DNA from: a virus
IMG/VR virus record: IMGVR_UViG_3300024352_000023
Location: 19,146 to 83,145 of that record
DNA length: 64,000 bases
Strand: one strand, 5' to 3'
The notes beneath the pieces are model-generated. The model saw only the letters and a list, made by a program, of their open reading frames with translations, was not told the origin of the DNA and searched no databases. The position numbers and the translations under genes are program-made. Of this stretch, positions 8,308-17,111 are shown piece by piece; position 1 is the stretch's first letter; each line of letters starts with the position of its first letter.

Positions 8308-9576
8308 TTAGACAGCAGCGAGTGCTGCACCTTGAGACTTCCCTTTCTTTTTAGCTTTCTTACCCTTCGGCTCCAGCGTCACTTCCGGCTTCGGTGGGTT
8401 GAGCACCTCCTGGAACACCCCATCAAATTGTGCGGCAACCGTATCCCAGTTGAACTGCTCGTCCGTTGCGCGGATGTAGCACAGCTCAGCGACGGCATCC
8501 AGCTTGTCCCGATCTTCGTAAAGTTCGTTGAGAATCTCTGCAAGGTGTTCGGCGGAGGGGCAGGGCATCTCACGGGCAAAGTTGGTATCCACATCAACGT
8601 GGTCACAACGGATCAACTTGCCGTAGCCCTCGAAGATCTCCTTGCAAGAGGTGTGATCAGGCACAACCTGTGCCACACGGCAGGCTGCGTGCTCAAAGTT
8701 GACCAGTCCCCAGCCTTCACCTTTACAGGTATTGACGCCCACATCGACTGCTTGGTAAATGGTCTCCAGCATCTCGACGGGTACGGACGGCGGACCAGCA
8801 GTGGGGGAGGTCATGATGATGCGACCGTTGGGATCGAGGCCACGTTTCTGCATCTCACGTGCGAAGACCTGCATCACATCCCAGCCTTGGTCCTTGGTAC
8901 CCATATGCAGGTACAGCTGGGTATCAGGTTTGTCCTTGGCAAATTCAGCAAAGGCGTCGATGGTGATGTCGATCCGTTTGCGGAACTGGTTGCGGTTGCC
9001 ATTGAAAACGATGAAGGTATCTTCTTTCAGGCCCAGCTTCTTACGTGCTTCGATCTTGTCACCAGGCTTGAATTGACCAGCCGTCACACCGTGGGGGATG
9101 ACGTGGATGGCCTTCTGGATGCCACCTTTAATGAATTCGTGGGCACCAAATTCCGTATAGGAGACCACTGCGTCCCAGTGATTGGCGGTATCACCAAGAG
9201 AACCGATCCAACCGTAAGAGTCCATGGGCATGTAACCCACGAACTTGAAGCCCATGCTCTTGTGGAGATCAGCGATCTGTGCGTACTGAGCGTTGATGAT
9301 CCAGCAGTCATTGATTGTGAAGACCACATCCGGCCGTTCACGTTCAACGATCTCACGGATGCGTTCTTCACCGAAGGGCGCCTGCCGGAACCGATTAGAC
9401 GCCGGGTACATTTTGAATTGTTCCTGCATGGGATCGGGATCCCCATACCAGTTACAACCCAAGACCACGATTTCGTATTGATCCTTGAGTCGTTCGATGA
9501 CGTTATGGGTAACGCGGGCAAAACCCGTCATGGCAACAACGTCACCGACCCACAAAAGCTTCGGTTTTTTACTCAT
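8308..9576 (-). CDS. GT4-like (GT-B fold) glycosyltransferase
   Basis: 422 residues from MSKKPKLLWVGDVVAMTGFA. The open frame runs further upstream into speD, but this ATG follows the intergenic hairpin. Features of GT4 enzymes: N-terminal glycine/fibre-like start, HVIPHGV near residue 170, FNGNRNQFRKRID (phosphate-binding region), and EGWGLVNFEHAAC near the C-terminal nucleotide-sugar site (E-x7-E pattern). A Lys-rich tail follows (GKKAKKKGKS). It would transfer a sugar from a nucleotide donor to an unknown acceptor. Encoded with other sugar genes at 15-18 kb and a mannose isomerase at 36 kb. Confidence 0.85.
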   Translation of the reverse strand: MSKKPKLLWVGDVVAMTGFARVTHNVIERLKDQYEIVVLGCNWYGDPDPMQEQFKMYPASNRFRQAPFGEERIREIVERERPDVVFTINDCWIINAQYAQIADLHKSMGFKFVGYMPMDSYGWIGSLGDTANHWDAVVSYTEFGAHEFIKGGIQKAIHVIPHGVTAGQFKPGDKIEARKKLGLKEDTFIVFNGNRNQFRKRIDITIDAFAEFAKDKPDTQLYLHMGTKDQGWDVMQVFAREMQKRGLDPNGRIIMTSPTAGPPSVPVEMLETIYQAVDVGVNTCKGEGWGLVNFEHAACRVAQVVPDHTSCKEIFEGYGKLIRCDHVDVDTNFAREMPCPSAEHLAEILNELYEDRDKLDAVAELCYIRATDEQFNWDTVAAQFDGVFQEVLNPPKPEVTLEPKGKKAKKKGKSQGAALAAV

Positions 9577-9578
9577 TA

Positions 9579-9597
9579 AATCGAGATATTCTCGATT
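9579..9597. repeat. Perfect inverted repeat between speD and glycosyltransferase
   Basis: AATCGAGA at 9579-9586 and TCTCGATT at 9590-9597 with a 3-nt centre. In the mRNA it forms a hairpin ending three bases before the glycosyltransferase ATG, where a ribosome site would be, so it may damp its translation or act as a processing site. Confidence 0.5.
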
Positions 9598-9599
9598 AA

Positions 9600-9959
9600 C
9601 TATACACAAACTGACGGAGTAATAGAACGTGTTAATTCCCGCTCTTCAGATGTTTTGGCTTTGAGCTTATGTTTTAAAAACTCAGCTGCCTTATGGGTAT
9701 TTGTTGTGTCCCCGCAGGTATAGAGGTCGACGGCGGCGTATCCAATCTCCGGCCAGGTATGGATGGAGGCATGGGATTCGGCCAGCAGTGCCAGAAGCGT
9801 CACCCCTTGGGGCTGAAACTTCTCCCCAAAGATCCGAAGAATCGTTGCGTTTGACATACGCAGTGCAGTCTCCAACATTTCGGAGAGGTAGTCGTAGTCA
9901 TCCAGGACTTCTGCACTGCAGTCATACAGATCCAGGATCAGGTGCCGCCCATTAGACAT
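9600..9959 (-). CDS. speD: S-adenosylmethionine decarboxylase proenzyme
   Basis: 119 residues, the length of the small bacterial/archaeal class. The self-processing motif ESHASIHTWPE is intact, so cleavage before its Ser would yield the pyruvoyl cofactor. The downstream active-site Cys is present in LYTCGD. The enzyme makes decarboxylated SAM for spermidine synthesis. speD is a known cyanophage auxiliary gene. Its ATG overlaps the end of the primase gene by eight bases, so it is expressed with replication. Confidence 0.93.
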   Translation of the reverse strand: MSNGRHLILDLYDCSAEVLDDYDYLSEMLETALRMSNATILRIFGEKFQPQGVTLLALLAESHASIHTWPEIGYAAVDLYTCGDTTNTHKAAEFLKHKLKAKTSEERELTRSITPSVCV

Positions 9960-12600
9960 CTTGAATTTCTAGTTCATCCTCCATTTTCGCATTAGGGTCC
10001 ACATCCAGTGACATCCCATAAAACTCTTTGTACTTTTCCTTATCGGACGCCACCTCTACGACGGACGGCCAACCTTCGTACTTCTCACTGGACTCACGTA
10101 CTACCAGGTTGACGATCCGCATGCCCTTGGTATTACGCAGGGGGTAGGCATTGATCTTCAGCTGGTGCTTACAGATGTCGAGGAGTAGAGGTTCAAAGCG
10201 GTTACGCGACATGATGCCGACGTTGCACTGACGGCAGAACTCCGCATAGCTTGCGTACAGCCAGGTGTCCTTATTGGCGTAGATATTGGAGGCACCCATC
10301 GGTGCGTTCTTCGTGAAGCCAATGGCTGAGGTCACACCTGGGTCAAATACCACCTTGTGATCCAGCCAGTCGAGCAGTGGGTTGGAACGCAGAGTTTGAG
10401 TACGCTCGTACTTCTGGAAGAACTTCACCTTCTTGGAAGTCTCCATCAGGTATTCACGCATCTCATCTTCCGACATATCCAGCAGCCAGTTCACCAGACC
10501 AGGCAGCAGCGGAGAGAAGACACCTTGCGGTTCACCCTTGGAATTGAACTTGATCAGTTCCTTCTGTTCATTCGGTGCGCCGGTGAACGGACGGTCGAAC
10601 GGAATGGTGAGACGACGACGGGCAAGACCAGAGGTGTAGTCGGTGGACTGAATCGCTTCGTTGGCGGTGATCATCACCATCCCGTGGTATTGGAATGGGT
10701 CCAGTGCTTCGCCTTGATACTTGCGCTCACTACGAATCCAGTCGTTACCGGTGATGGCTTTCAGACGGGATACGGAACCACCCCAACGGTCAGCATCCTG
10801 GAACAGCAGAAGCTTTTTACCCATGTAGGCCGCTGCTTCAAAGCGGTTCTTCTCCAGGTTTTCAAAGTCTGTAGAGTAGGTGTTGCTCTTACCGACCAGT
10901 GCTACTGCCAGGTTTGCGTAGGTGGATTTACCGGATTTACCAGGACCGACAATCTCCACAAACTTCTGGATCTCATAGCGCCCGAGTAGTGTTGCCCGCA
11001 GCCATGCACGCAATACCTGAGTGCGTTCCCAGCTGTCGTGTTGCGTGTGCTTGAGCCACTTCACAATGTCTTCACAGGTTGCCGCAGGGTTGTAGGCGTA
11101 CGGCATTTGCTGCAGCATGTGCAGTTCCCGGTTGAAGGGAAGCAGCTCCCTGCTTTCAATATTCAGCACACCATTGGTGAATAGCAGAAGTTCAGTGCCG
11201 TCATACCAATCCTCAAAGGCAAGTACTGATTGCAGCTGTGTGTAGACATCGTTCATCAAGTTGCTTGTGAAGCCACTTGGCAGGAAGTCACCCAGCATTT
11301 GCAACCGGTGACGGATGTCACCTAATGCTTCGACCTTGGTGAGGGGAGACCAAAGACCTTGCGATTCTTTGGCATACATAAAGAATTGACCATGCGGCTG
11401 ACTGAACAGCAGGTTCCCCCTATACTCCTGCAACAAGACATCCGTGATCTCACCAGATGAAGGGTTACGCGTACGTTGGTCTTTTCCTTCTTTCTTGTTT
11501 CGCCGGGACTCCCGTTGCAGCGAAGGAGTTTGCAGAGGAGCGGACGCTACAACTTCTTCAGCAACTTCAAGGGGCATGGCAAGATCCTGCTCTAATTCAG
11601 CCAGTAATTTCGAAACGTGTTCAAGTGTCTCATCATCAACATTCATCGCACGGGAGTTGTCAGGAGGAGGATTCCAGCCATTCTCTTTAGCGATATGAAT
11701 CAGGGAGCCAAGGCCCCGGCCACCACCTTTTGAAAAGGAACGCCAACGCCTGTGGCACTCACCCTCGCGATACTTTTCGGAGTGCTTGGACCACTCATCC
11801 CATACGTCAAGGAGAGATTCATCGAGTTGATGGAGGGTCTGACCAACGGTGATCCAGATGTCGTAATCATCTGCGGCACCTGGGTTCTTTTCCAGTAATC
11901 CCCAGGTTGCTTCCGTTGCCAGCTGGATGTCCCGCTCCAGCGACACTTCCGAGTTGATCGCAAAACCAGGACCAATGACCCTGGTGCGCTCTTTAGCAGG
12001 AGTACCTTGTCTGACGTTTTTATTGATGATGGCGTTCAGTAGCCAGTCCGGAAATTCCGGCAGCTCTTCTGCCCACTCAAAACCTTGGTTTTCTGCAGTG
12101 AAGTAGCCATCGGTTTCAGGGTGCAGCCCCATCAGCACACCCTGATGCTTCTTCCAGAGGATCTCTAGTTTTTCTTTGTCTTCTTCTGCGTGCCAAGTGT
12201 ACTTGTTACGGGCAAAGTGCTTGTGCTTTTCCCTGCTTAATTTGTAGAGCTTCCGTTCACGGCCAATCTTGCCGCTGAGGATGGTCAGGGTATCGGGCAG
12301 TGCTTCTTTGAGGGGAAGATCAGAAATTTCCTCAATCAGTTTGTAGACACTTGGGCCATCAACATCGACCCATACCAATCCATAGGGATGGTTGTAGACA
12401 GGGCCACCGAGCAGACCGATGGCACGGCACTCGCCACTGACAATTTCTTCTTCAATATCACGGACGCTGAACGGTTTATTTTGCCAGCCTTGAACGTAAG
12501 GATCTTTCTTGGCACCTAATGGCGTGAGCGGCCAATCAATAGGGATATAGCTCAGGTTGATTTCGCCTGGCTTCAGTGCTTGCTCGTTCTGATTTGTCAT
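9952..12600 (-). CDS. Primase-helicase: PrimPol-like N-terminus, SF3/D5-like helicase C-terminus
   Basis: 882 residues. Residues 60-120 look like a bifunctional primase/polymerase domain with the acidic pair in VWVDVDG (D79, D81); the following SGKIGRERKLYK segment lacks the usual His of that motif. Residues 240-310 match a PriCT_2-like module (ADDYDIWITVGQTLHQ...WRSFSKGGGRG). Residues 545-670 are an SF3 helicase: Walker A GPGKSGKST (552-560), Walker B LLLFQDAD, sensor MVMITANEA and RRR finger. It would prime and unwind phage DNA. It starts four bases inside the preceding small gene (ATGA-type overlap). Confidence 0.88.
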   Translation of the reverse strand: MTNQNEQALKPGEINLSYIPIDWPLTPLGAKKDPYVQGWQNKPFSVRDIEEEIVSGECRAIGLLGGPVYNHPYGLVWVDVDGPSVYKLIEEISDLPLKEALPDTLTILSGKIGRERKLYKLSREKHKHFARNKYTWHAEEDKEKLEILWKKHQGVLMGLHPETDGYFTAENQGFEWAEELPEFPDWLLNAIINKNVRQGTPAKERTRVIGPGFAINSEVSLERDIQLATEATWGLLEKNPGAADDYDIWITVGQTLHQLDESLLDVWDEWSKHSEKYREGECHRRWRSFSKGGGRGLGSLIHIAKENGWNPPPDNSRAMNVDDETLEHVSKLLAELEQDLAMPLEVAEEVVASAPLQTPSLQRESRRNKKEGKDQRTRNPSSGEITDVLLQEYRGNLLFSQPHGQFFMYAKESQGLWSPLTKVEALGDIRHRLQMLGDFLPSGFTSNLMNDVYTQLQSVLAFEDWYDGTELLLFTNGVLNIESRELLPFNRELHMLQQMPYAYNPAATCEDIVKWLKHTQHDSWERTQVLRAWLRATLLGRYEIQKFVEIVGPGKSGKSTYANLAVALVGKSNTYSTDFENLEKNRFEAAAYMGKKLLLFQDADRWGGSVSRLKAITGNDWIRSERKYQGEALDPFQYHGMVMITANEAIQSTDYTSGLARRRLTIPFDRPFTGAPNEQKELIKFNSKGEPQGVFSPLLPGLVNWLLDMSEDEMREYLMETSKKVKFFQKYERTQTLRSNPLLDWLDHKVVFDPGVTSAIGFTKNAPMGASNIYANKDTWLYASYAEFCRQCNVGIMSRNRFEPLLLDICKHQLKINAYPLRNTKGMRIVNLVVRESSEKYEGWPSVVEVASDKEKYKEFYGMSLDVDPNAKMEDELEIQDV

Positions 12601-12782
12601 GCCTTACTTTTTTCCTCAACCTCTACTTTAAAGATTCGTTCCGGGAAGGAGCTATCTTTTACCAGCTGAAATGCATGCAGATGCATAAGAGTGGGCAGAT
12701 AAAAACAGTCCCCATCCGTCGCACTCATCATGCGACTCATGAGACTATTTATCCACTCACCCGAATGAACGTTGATGTCCAT
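12597..12782 (-). CDS. Small hypothetical protein upstream of primase
   Basis: 61 residues starting MDINVHSGEWINSLMSR; several internal Met codons could also be starts. The region LPTLMHLHAFQLVKDS is hydrophobic and the end is charged (FKVEVEEKSKA). Its stop overlaps the primase ATG, consistent with coupled translation. No family recognised. Confidence 0.5.
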   Translation of the reverse strand: MDINVHSGEWINSLMSRMMSATDGDCFYLPTLMHLHAFQLVKDSSFPERIFKVEVEEKSKA

Positions 12783-12857
12783 GGGTGGGGGCTGGATTTG
12801 GGTGTTTTCTTATCCTACGGCCGCCAATCCGAGAGGACCATTACGCCTTTCGATAGA

Positions 12858-13010
12858 TCAGTGAGTCTTATGCGACTCATTTAATGCGGGAATGGGATCA
12901 ATTTCCTGGAACTTCCGCATCAATCTTTCGTACACCTGCAGGGCATCTTCCTTTGTAACAACAGCTGTCTCACATGCGACTTGCCATGCGTGACGTTCAC
13001 GGCTCTCCAT
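12858..13010 (-). CDS. Small hypothetical protein
   Basis: 50 residues starting MESRERHAWQVACETAVVTK, then a helix-like stretch (DALQVYERLMRKFQEIDPIP). The ATG lies 14 bases inside the end of the upstream 94-residue gene, as for many genes here. Function unknown. ATGCGACTCAT occurs on the plus strand near its end (12870-12880) and again at 12730-12740. Confidence 0.5.
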   Translation of the reverse strand: MESRERHAWQVACETAVVTKEDALQVYERLMRKFQEIDPIPALNESHKTH

Positions 13011-13281
13011 CTTTCCGTTCGGGTTCCAGGCCATCAGTGTACCAAGGGGCAGTCAACCGCATTTCACCGCCGAGCTTTTGAGACTCACCAGTTTGCAGCT
13101 TTGGATCAACTGGATATTCTCTGTAGATCGGTTTGTTTTGTTCTTCCCGTTCTAACTCAGATTGAATCCGGTTTTCAAATTCAATCATATCAAGCCTGGC
13201 CTTCAGCTTTGCTTCAAACCAAACTTTCTTCCACCACTTGATTACGGCATCAATAATGTCTGCGAATAGGGTCCGAATCAT
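12997..13281 (-). CDS. Hypothetical protein with N-terminal amphipathic helix
   Basis: 94 residues. The N-terminus MIRTLFADIIDAVIKWWKKVW is amphipathic and may associate with membrane; a charged helical segment (EFENRIQSELEREEQ) and a polar C-terminus follow. It is the first gene of the minus-strand primase operon. A plus-strand TATAAT box lies immediately upstream for the opposite direction. No family recognised. Confidence 0.5.
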   Translation of the reverse strand: MIRTLFADIIDAVIKWWKKVWFEAKLKARLDMIEFENRIQSELEREEQNKPIYREYPVDPKLQTGESQKLGGEMRLTAPWYTDGLEPERKDGEP

Positions 13282-13286
13282 TTTGT

Positions 13287-13292
13287 TATAAT
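13287..13292 (+). promoter_or_regulatory. TATAAT -10-like box
   Basis: Perfect TATAAT 22 nt before the ATG at 13315, between divergent genes. No obvious -35 hexamer. Confidence 0.55.
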
Positions 13293-13314
13293 GAATTTAC
13301 ATATAACTATAGAC

Positions 13315-13458
13315 ATGCAGGATTATTCCCTCGACCGTTTCAGCCAGCTGCTTGGCAACCTCAAGGCTCAAAAAGAAAACGAAAAGCAAGAGGGCGACGA
13401 GCGTGCAATTCGTTTCAACGAAGCAGCCGCCGATAGCGATGACGGCATGATGGAATAA
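13315..13458 (+). CDS. Small acidic hypothetical protein
   Basis: 47 residues starting MQDYSLDRFSQLLGNLKAQK, with a helical, charged body and an acidic tail (AAADSDDGMME). It has its own upstream TATAAT box and is followed 12 bases later by another such box before the next gene. Function unknown. Confidence 0.55.
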   Translation: MQDYSLDRFSQLLGNLKAQKENEKQEGDERAIRFNEAAADSDDGMME

Positions 13459-13470
13459 TACAGGTTTTGA

Positions 13471-13476
13471 TATAAT
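13471..13476 (+). promoter_or_regulatory. TATAAT -10-like box
   Basis: Perfect TATAAT 21 nt before the ATG at 13498, in the 39-base gap after the 47-residue gene. Confidence 0.5.
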
Positions 13477-13497
13477 CAACTGATAGATTTTAGAGCA

Positions 13498-13812
13498 ATG
13501 CGAGACACACGTACTGGCGCCGCCCGTAAAGGAACTCCTAAGGGTGCCGCTGTTGATCGAACTGGTAAAGGAGGGATGCCTACCCCCAAAGGTGGTAGTA
13601 GCTCTGAACCAAAGCCTGCACCTAAAGGCCAACCGATTGCCCCCCGTGGCACTAGCACAAAAACCCCAGCTGTAAAAGCAAAAGTAGAGCGAGCAAAAGC
13701 AGAACTTCGCGAAAAAGAAAAGCGTCAAAAGGAAGCAGAAGCTCGTCGTGCGAAGAATAAGAGTGAAGCACCAAAACTTGCTGGCCGCTACCGAAATTTA
13801 GCCGGCGGTTAA
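13498..13812 (+). CDS. Basic low-complexity protein
   Basis: 104 residues rich in Lys, Arg, Gly, Pro and Ala. The first half has TPKGAAV/PTPKGG/PAPKGQP repeats; the second is a charged helix (KAELREKEKRQKEAEARRAKNK). Similar small basic PPKG-rich proteins occur at 20867-21034. Nucleic-acid binding or packaging roles are conceivable. Its end overlaps the convergent nuclease gene by four bases. Confidence 0.55.
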   Translation: MRDTRTGAARKGTPKGAAVDRTGKGGMPTPKGGSSSEPKPAPKGQPIAPRGTSTKTPAVKAKVERAKAELREKEKRQKEAEARRAKNKSEAPKLAGRYRNLAGG

Positions 13813-14663
13813 ATTAGATCTGGATCGTACACATTGCAGTTTTCAATCTGCTTGTAGTATTCATCTACGATCTTGAGCCAATCCTCCCGGAGCATGTTGA
13901 GAAAGTTTCGGGAGATCTTGAAGACCTGGGTACGAGCTGGTGTTGAGACCAGGATTGCTGCCTGCTGCACCTTCATGCCCAGGGTCTGTTCAATTGCAAT
14001 GTCGTAGGCCGCAAGTTGCTTGCAGGTCTTCTTGAATTTCATGTGACCACCGAGCAGATCCCTCCACTCCTGGGACCCCTTCTCCAGATCTTTCGGCCAC
14101 TTACGGCTGTAGGGTTTAACGCTGGTCTTTAAGTCCGCGAGCGTCAGCTTGTTATTAGCCACAGCGATAATGTCAGGAGCACCAGCCCAAGCCCTGCCTT
14201 CGTCATCGCAACCCCAGACACGAGCGACATCATCAGCACCAATAGTGAAATCAAACTTATCGAGTACAGGAGACTCAGCCCAAAGGACTTCCTGGAACTG
14301 ATCCAGAATTGATGGCATACCTGCCCAAAAGTCTGCGTATTCCTCCTTGATTTCCGGGCTTTTATTCCCTTTGAGGTACTGCTCCATACCATAGTGAATG
14401 GCAGTGCCCCGCTCGGCTGCTTGTTCTTTAACACCTGGATTTGCTTTCGACCACATTTCGAGCTTCCGTTTGTTTGCTTCGGAAGCTGTTTCGCTGATAA
14501 TCGTAGTTACGGACGGCGCAGGTCCAGTGGGTAACGGAGTTGTATAGTGACGTTTTCCGTTAAGCGTAATTCTGGCTGCGGTCCTATTAAGGTCCCGCAT
14601 CATCTCTGGTTGCTTATCCTTGGACTCAATCCAAGGATCACCTTGATTTATGTTAGCAACCAT
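13809..14663 (-). CDS. RecB-like PD-(D/E)XK exonuclease
   Basis: 284 residues. Motifs of the Cas4/RecB nuclease family in order: PSVTTII near residue 50, RGTAIHYGMEQYL near 84-96 (family His), AGAPDIIA near 160, TLADLKTS near 174-181 supplying the catalytic D-x-K, and QLAAYDIAIEQ near 217. Length is normal for phage members. It probably trims DNA during recombination or host-DNA breakdown. It is transcribed alone on the minus strand, divergent from the hli operon. Confidence 0.8.
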   Translation of the reverse strand: MVANINQGDPWIESKDKQPEMMRDLNRTAARITLNGKRHYTTPLPTGPAPSVTTIISETASEANKRKLEMWSKANPGVKEQAAERGTAIHYGMEQYLKGNKSPEIKEEYADFWAGMPSILDQFQEVLWAESPVLDKFDFTIGADDVARVWGCDDEGRAWAGAPDIIAVANNKLTLADLKTSVKPYSRKWPKDLEKGSQEWRDLLGGHMKFKKTCKQLAAYDIAIEQTLGMKVQQAAILVSTPARTQVFKISRNFLNMLREDWLKIVDEYYKQIENCNVYDPDLI

Positions 14664-14715
14664 TGATGGTTTTGTATATTGCTGTTAGCTTAACGCATAA
14701 GTCAAGGCTTAGAAG

Positions 14716-14820
14716 ATGGACGATTTTAACTATGCAATTGCCGCGATCCTTGGGGCAATGCTTGTTGTCGTTAGCATGGATGCCTTCATTTTCTTCACTG
14801 AGGTTGCTGCCCGGCGATGA
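14716..14820 (+). CDS. Very small single-span membrane protein coupled to hli
   Basis: 34 residues starting MDDFNYAIAAILGAMLVVV, with one hydrophobic span (about 6-28) and a basic end (VAARR). Its TGA overlaps the ATG of hli (ATGA), so the two should be co-translated. Size and topology recall low-mass photosystem or cytochrome b6f subunits, but the sequence matches none that I know. Confidence 0.6.
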   Translation: MDDFNYAIAAILGAMLVVVSMDAFIFFTEVAARR

Positions 14821-15068
14821 ATAAGTTTTGGTATGGAGTGAAGGGGTACGTCTCCTGTTTTGGCTGGATCTTTGGTGCGGTTCTCCAATACATCTGGGAG
14901 GAATGTCCCGACCTTAAGTTCTGGGAATGGCACGAGAATTTAGGTGATCATATCTGGTATGCAGAACGGGTGAATGGCCGTGTGGCAATGCTTGCTCTGT
15001 CTATTGTGCTGATCTTAGAATTAGTCTCACACGAATCTATTTGGGACTTAGTTTTATGCGCAACTTAA
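14817..15068 (+). CDS. hli: High-light-inducible protein (chlorophyll a/b-binding-like)
   Basis: 83 residues. The Hlip helix carries E50-R-V-N-G-R-V-A-M58, matching ExxNGRxAM, followed by the hydrophobic stretch LALSIVLILELV. The N-terminal 40 residues form an unusual Trp-rich extension (FGWIFGAVLQYIW, FWEWHENLGDHIWYAE). Hlips bind chlorophyll and carotenoid in thylakoid membranes and protect photosystem II; phage copies are thought to sustain photosynthesis during infection. It strongly supports a cyanobacterial host. It lies in a four-gene run with overlapping starts. Confidence 0.9.
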   Translation: MNKFWYGVKGYVSCFGWIFGAVLQYIWEECPDLKFWEWHENLGDHIWYAERVNGRVAMLALSIVLILELVSHESIWDLVLCAT

Positions 15069-15214
15069 CTCGTTTCTATTACGACTTCGACGAGGACTGC
15101 CGCACTGGTTGCTTCAACAACCTTGCCTACGAAGACATCGAAACGATAGATGCGGACGAATTTGAAGCTAAGCTGCGGGAACAAGACGTTCCGTACACAC
15201 GCATCGACTTATGA
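15056..15214 (+). CDS. Small acidic hypothetical protein
   Basis: 52 residues starting MRNLTRFYYDFDEDCRTGCF, rich in Asp, Glu and aromatic residues, with two Cys. It overlaps hli by 13 bases and the glycosyltransferase by four (ATGA). The overlaps support a real gene. Function unknown. Confidence 0.6.
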   Translation: MRNLTRFYYDFDEDCRTGCFNNLAYEDIETIDADEFEAKLREQDVPYTRIDL

Positions 15215-16059
15215 AGGACTCCAAGATTGTGGCTGTGCTTTCGCTCTGGCGCGATAGTGAAGGCTACATCGATAGGTCCCTCAAGCAATTCGAAGCAATG
15301 GAAGAGGTCCTGCGTAAGGAGAACACCCGTTGCGTCTACAGCTTTTTTGAGAACGATTCCACTGATGAAACGCCTTATATCCTGATGGATTGGCTGCGTA
15401 ATCGTAAAGGAATCCTGTTGGCTGAGAATATTGATGCACCTAAGTGGGGCAGCGTCTCCTCTATTGAACGCGTCCAGTATCAAGCTCGGTACCGGAACAT
15501 GGCCTTGGCACCACTCGACACTTACTACAACTTTGATTACCTACTGGTTGCCGACAGTGACGTGCACTGGGAACCGGAGCTGATCACAGGAATGATCAAA
15601 GCCCTGGATGACAACCCCACATGGGGTATGGTCTCACCCAACACCACACAAAACGTACGTGATTACGTTGAGGATACCGACCGCCCCTCTTATTTTGACA
15701 GCTGGTCCCTCAAGGATCGAGACGACAAACAGTGTTTGACGTTTGCCGCCAACCCCTTCTTACATACAGAAGATCGCATGCGCTGGGACCAGTGCGAACC
15801 GGTGAGTTGCAATAGTGCTTTTGGTTCCATTGCCATGGTGAAAGCTGAAGCAATGGATTCAGAAGATGGCGTTGAGTGGGCAGTGGTTGATGGTGTGGAG
15901 CACTGGGAATTTTGCGCTGGCATCCGCAGCAATGGCTATGAAGTAATTGCAGATCCCAGGTTGCATGCCGAGGTTATCCACAAAAAAGAGGTGGTTCCCC
16001 ACCCCGATATTGTAAAGTTTCACCAAGGCCGCCTTCAAGAGGCGTTGCTGATGTCGTAG
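15211..16059 (+). CDS. GT-A fold glycosyltransferase (CAP59/GT69- or GT2-like)
   Basis: 282 residues. FFENDSTDET (45-54) is the nucleotide-binding turn; ARYRNMAL near 92-99 and YLLVADSDVHWEP (110-122) with the metal-binding D-S-D (115-117) follow, an order typical of CAP59/GT69-like enzymes that add mannose or related sugars. A second such enzyme follows at 18272. It probably uses an activated sugar made by the neighbouring gmd and ColD-like enzymes. Its 3' end overlaps the convergent gmd gene by 25 bases. Confidence 0.78.
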   Translation: MKDSKIVAVLSLWRDSEGYIDRSLKQFEAMEEVLRKENTRCVYSFFENDSTDETPYILMDWLRNRKGILLAENIDAPKWGSVSSIERVQYQARYRNMALAPLDTYYNFDYLLVADSDVHWEPELITGMIKALDDNPTWGMVSPNTTQNVRDYVEDTDRPSYFDSWSLKDRDDKQCLTFAANPFLHTEDRMRWDQCEPVSCNSAFGSIAMVKAEAMDSEDGVEWAVVDGVEHWEFCAGIRSNGYEVIADPRLHAEVIHKKEVVPHPDIVKFHQGRLQEALLMS

Positions 16060-17060
16060 GCAACCATTTCTTCCACCAGTTTCTCAAGGGTGGAATTGAG
16101 TTTCCACCCCAGCTTCTTCTGTGCATAACTGGAGTCGCCCAAGAGGGAATCAACTTCTGCGGGACGGTAATACTCAGGGTTGATACGGATCACAACCTGA
16201 TCGAGCTTGGGGCAGTAACCGACTTCATCCAGTCCTTCTCCTTCCCACCTGATGGGTAGACCGGCCTGCTCAAATGCCATCTCACAGAAGGTACGCACGC
16301 TGGTCTGTTGACCTGTTGCGATTACGTAGTCGTCCGGCTCATTTTGCTGGAGCATGAGATACATCGCTTCCACGTAGTCACGAGCATGACCCCAGTCTCG
16401 TTTTGCGTCCAGGTTACCAAGCTCCACAAATTCCTGGCGCCCTTTCCAGATCTGACCGACAGCTTTGGTGATTTTACGGGTGACGAACTCCTCTCCACGC
16501 AGCGGTGATTCATGGTTGAAGAGGATGCCGTTGCAACCGAAGAGGTCGTAGCTCTCCCGGTAGTTGATCGTCAGCCAGTACCCAAAGAGTTTGGCGACAC
16601 CATACGGGCTACGTGGGTAGAAGGGCGTCGACTCCACCTGGGGCACCTGCTGCACTTTCCCGAACATCTCGGAAGTTGCGGCCTGATAAAACTTTGGTTT
16701 GGCATTGGCATTACGGCAAGCCTCCAAAATATTCAGCACCCCAATTGCGTTCGTATACGAGGTGCTACCTGGCGACTTAAAACTGACACCAACGTGGCTT
16801 TGGGCAGCGAGATTGTACACCTCATCTGGTGCGAAGGCATCAACGGCCCTATGCACTGAGGTGGCATCCGTCATATCGGAGTATTCAAATTTGACGGTAG
16901 GGGGGATGTGGCCATGAAAGATCCACTTGAGTTTGTCTTTATTCCCTGGATTGGCATTGTTTCGAACGAGGCCCAGCACTTCGTATCCTTTTGACACGAG
17001 ACTATGGGTGAGATAGGCACCATCTTGTCCCGTAATTCCCGTGATCAGTGCTTTTTTCAT
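16035..17060 (-). CDS. gmd: GDP-mannose 4,6-dehydratase
   Basis: 341 residues, near the normal length. The NAD(P)-binding GITGQDGAYL gives G8, G11 and G14. NLAAQSHV, ATSEMFG (Ser/Glu catalytic pair near 130-131), YGVAK (Y153, K157) and FNHESPLRG are characteristic of Gmd. It converts GDP-D-mannose to GDP-4-keto-6-deoxymannose, the substrate for fucose, perosamine, rhamnose or colitose branches. It is divergent from the ColD-like gene at 17112, the likely next enzyme. Confidence 0.92.
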   Translation of the reverse strand: MKKALITGITGQDGAYLTHSLVSKGYEVLGLVRNNANPGNKDKLKWIFHGHIPPTVKFEYSDMTDATSVHRAVDAFAPDEVYNLAAQSHVGVSFKSPGSTSYTNAIGVLNILEACRNANAKPKFYQAATSEMFGKVQQVPQVESTPFYPRSPYGVAKLFGYWLTINYRESYDLFGCNGILFNHESPLRGEEFVTRKITKAVGQIWKGRQEFVELGNLDAKRDWGHARDYVEAMYLMLQQNEPDDYVIATGQQTSVRTFCEMAFEQAGLPIRWEGEGLDEVGYCPKLDQVVIRINPEYYRPAEVDSLLGDSSYAQKKLGWKLNSTLEKLVEEMVAYDISNAS

Positions 17061-17111
17061 CGAAACTTTTGTCTATACTCATAACTATAACCAAGATGTA
17101 AAGCGGTAGAA

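Noticed and set aside
8332-9579. 415-codon plus-strand open frame
   Set aside because: It is antisense to the clear GT4 glycosyltransferase and shows no protein-like motifs.
12730-12880. ATGCGACTCAT twice, 140 bases apart
   Set aside because: Both copies lie in coding sequence; too few copies to call an operator.
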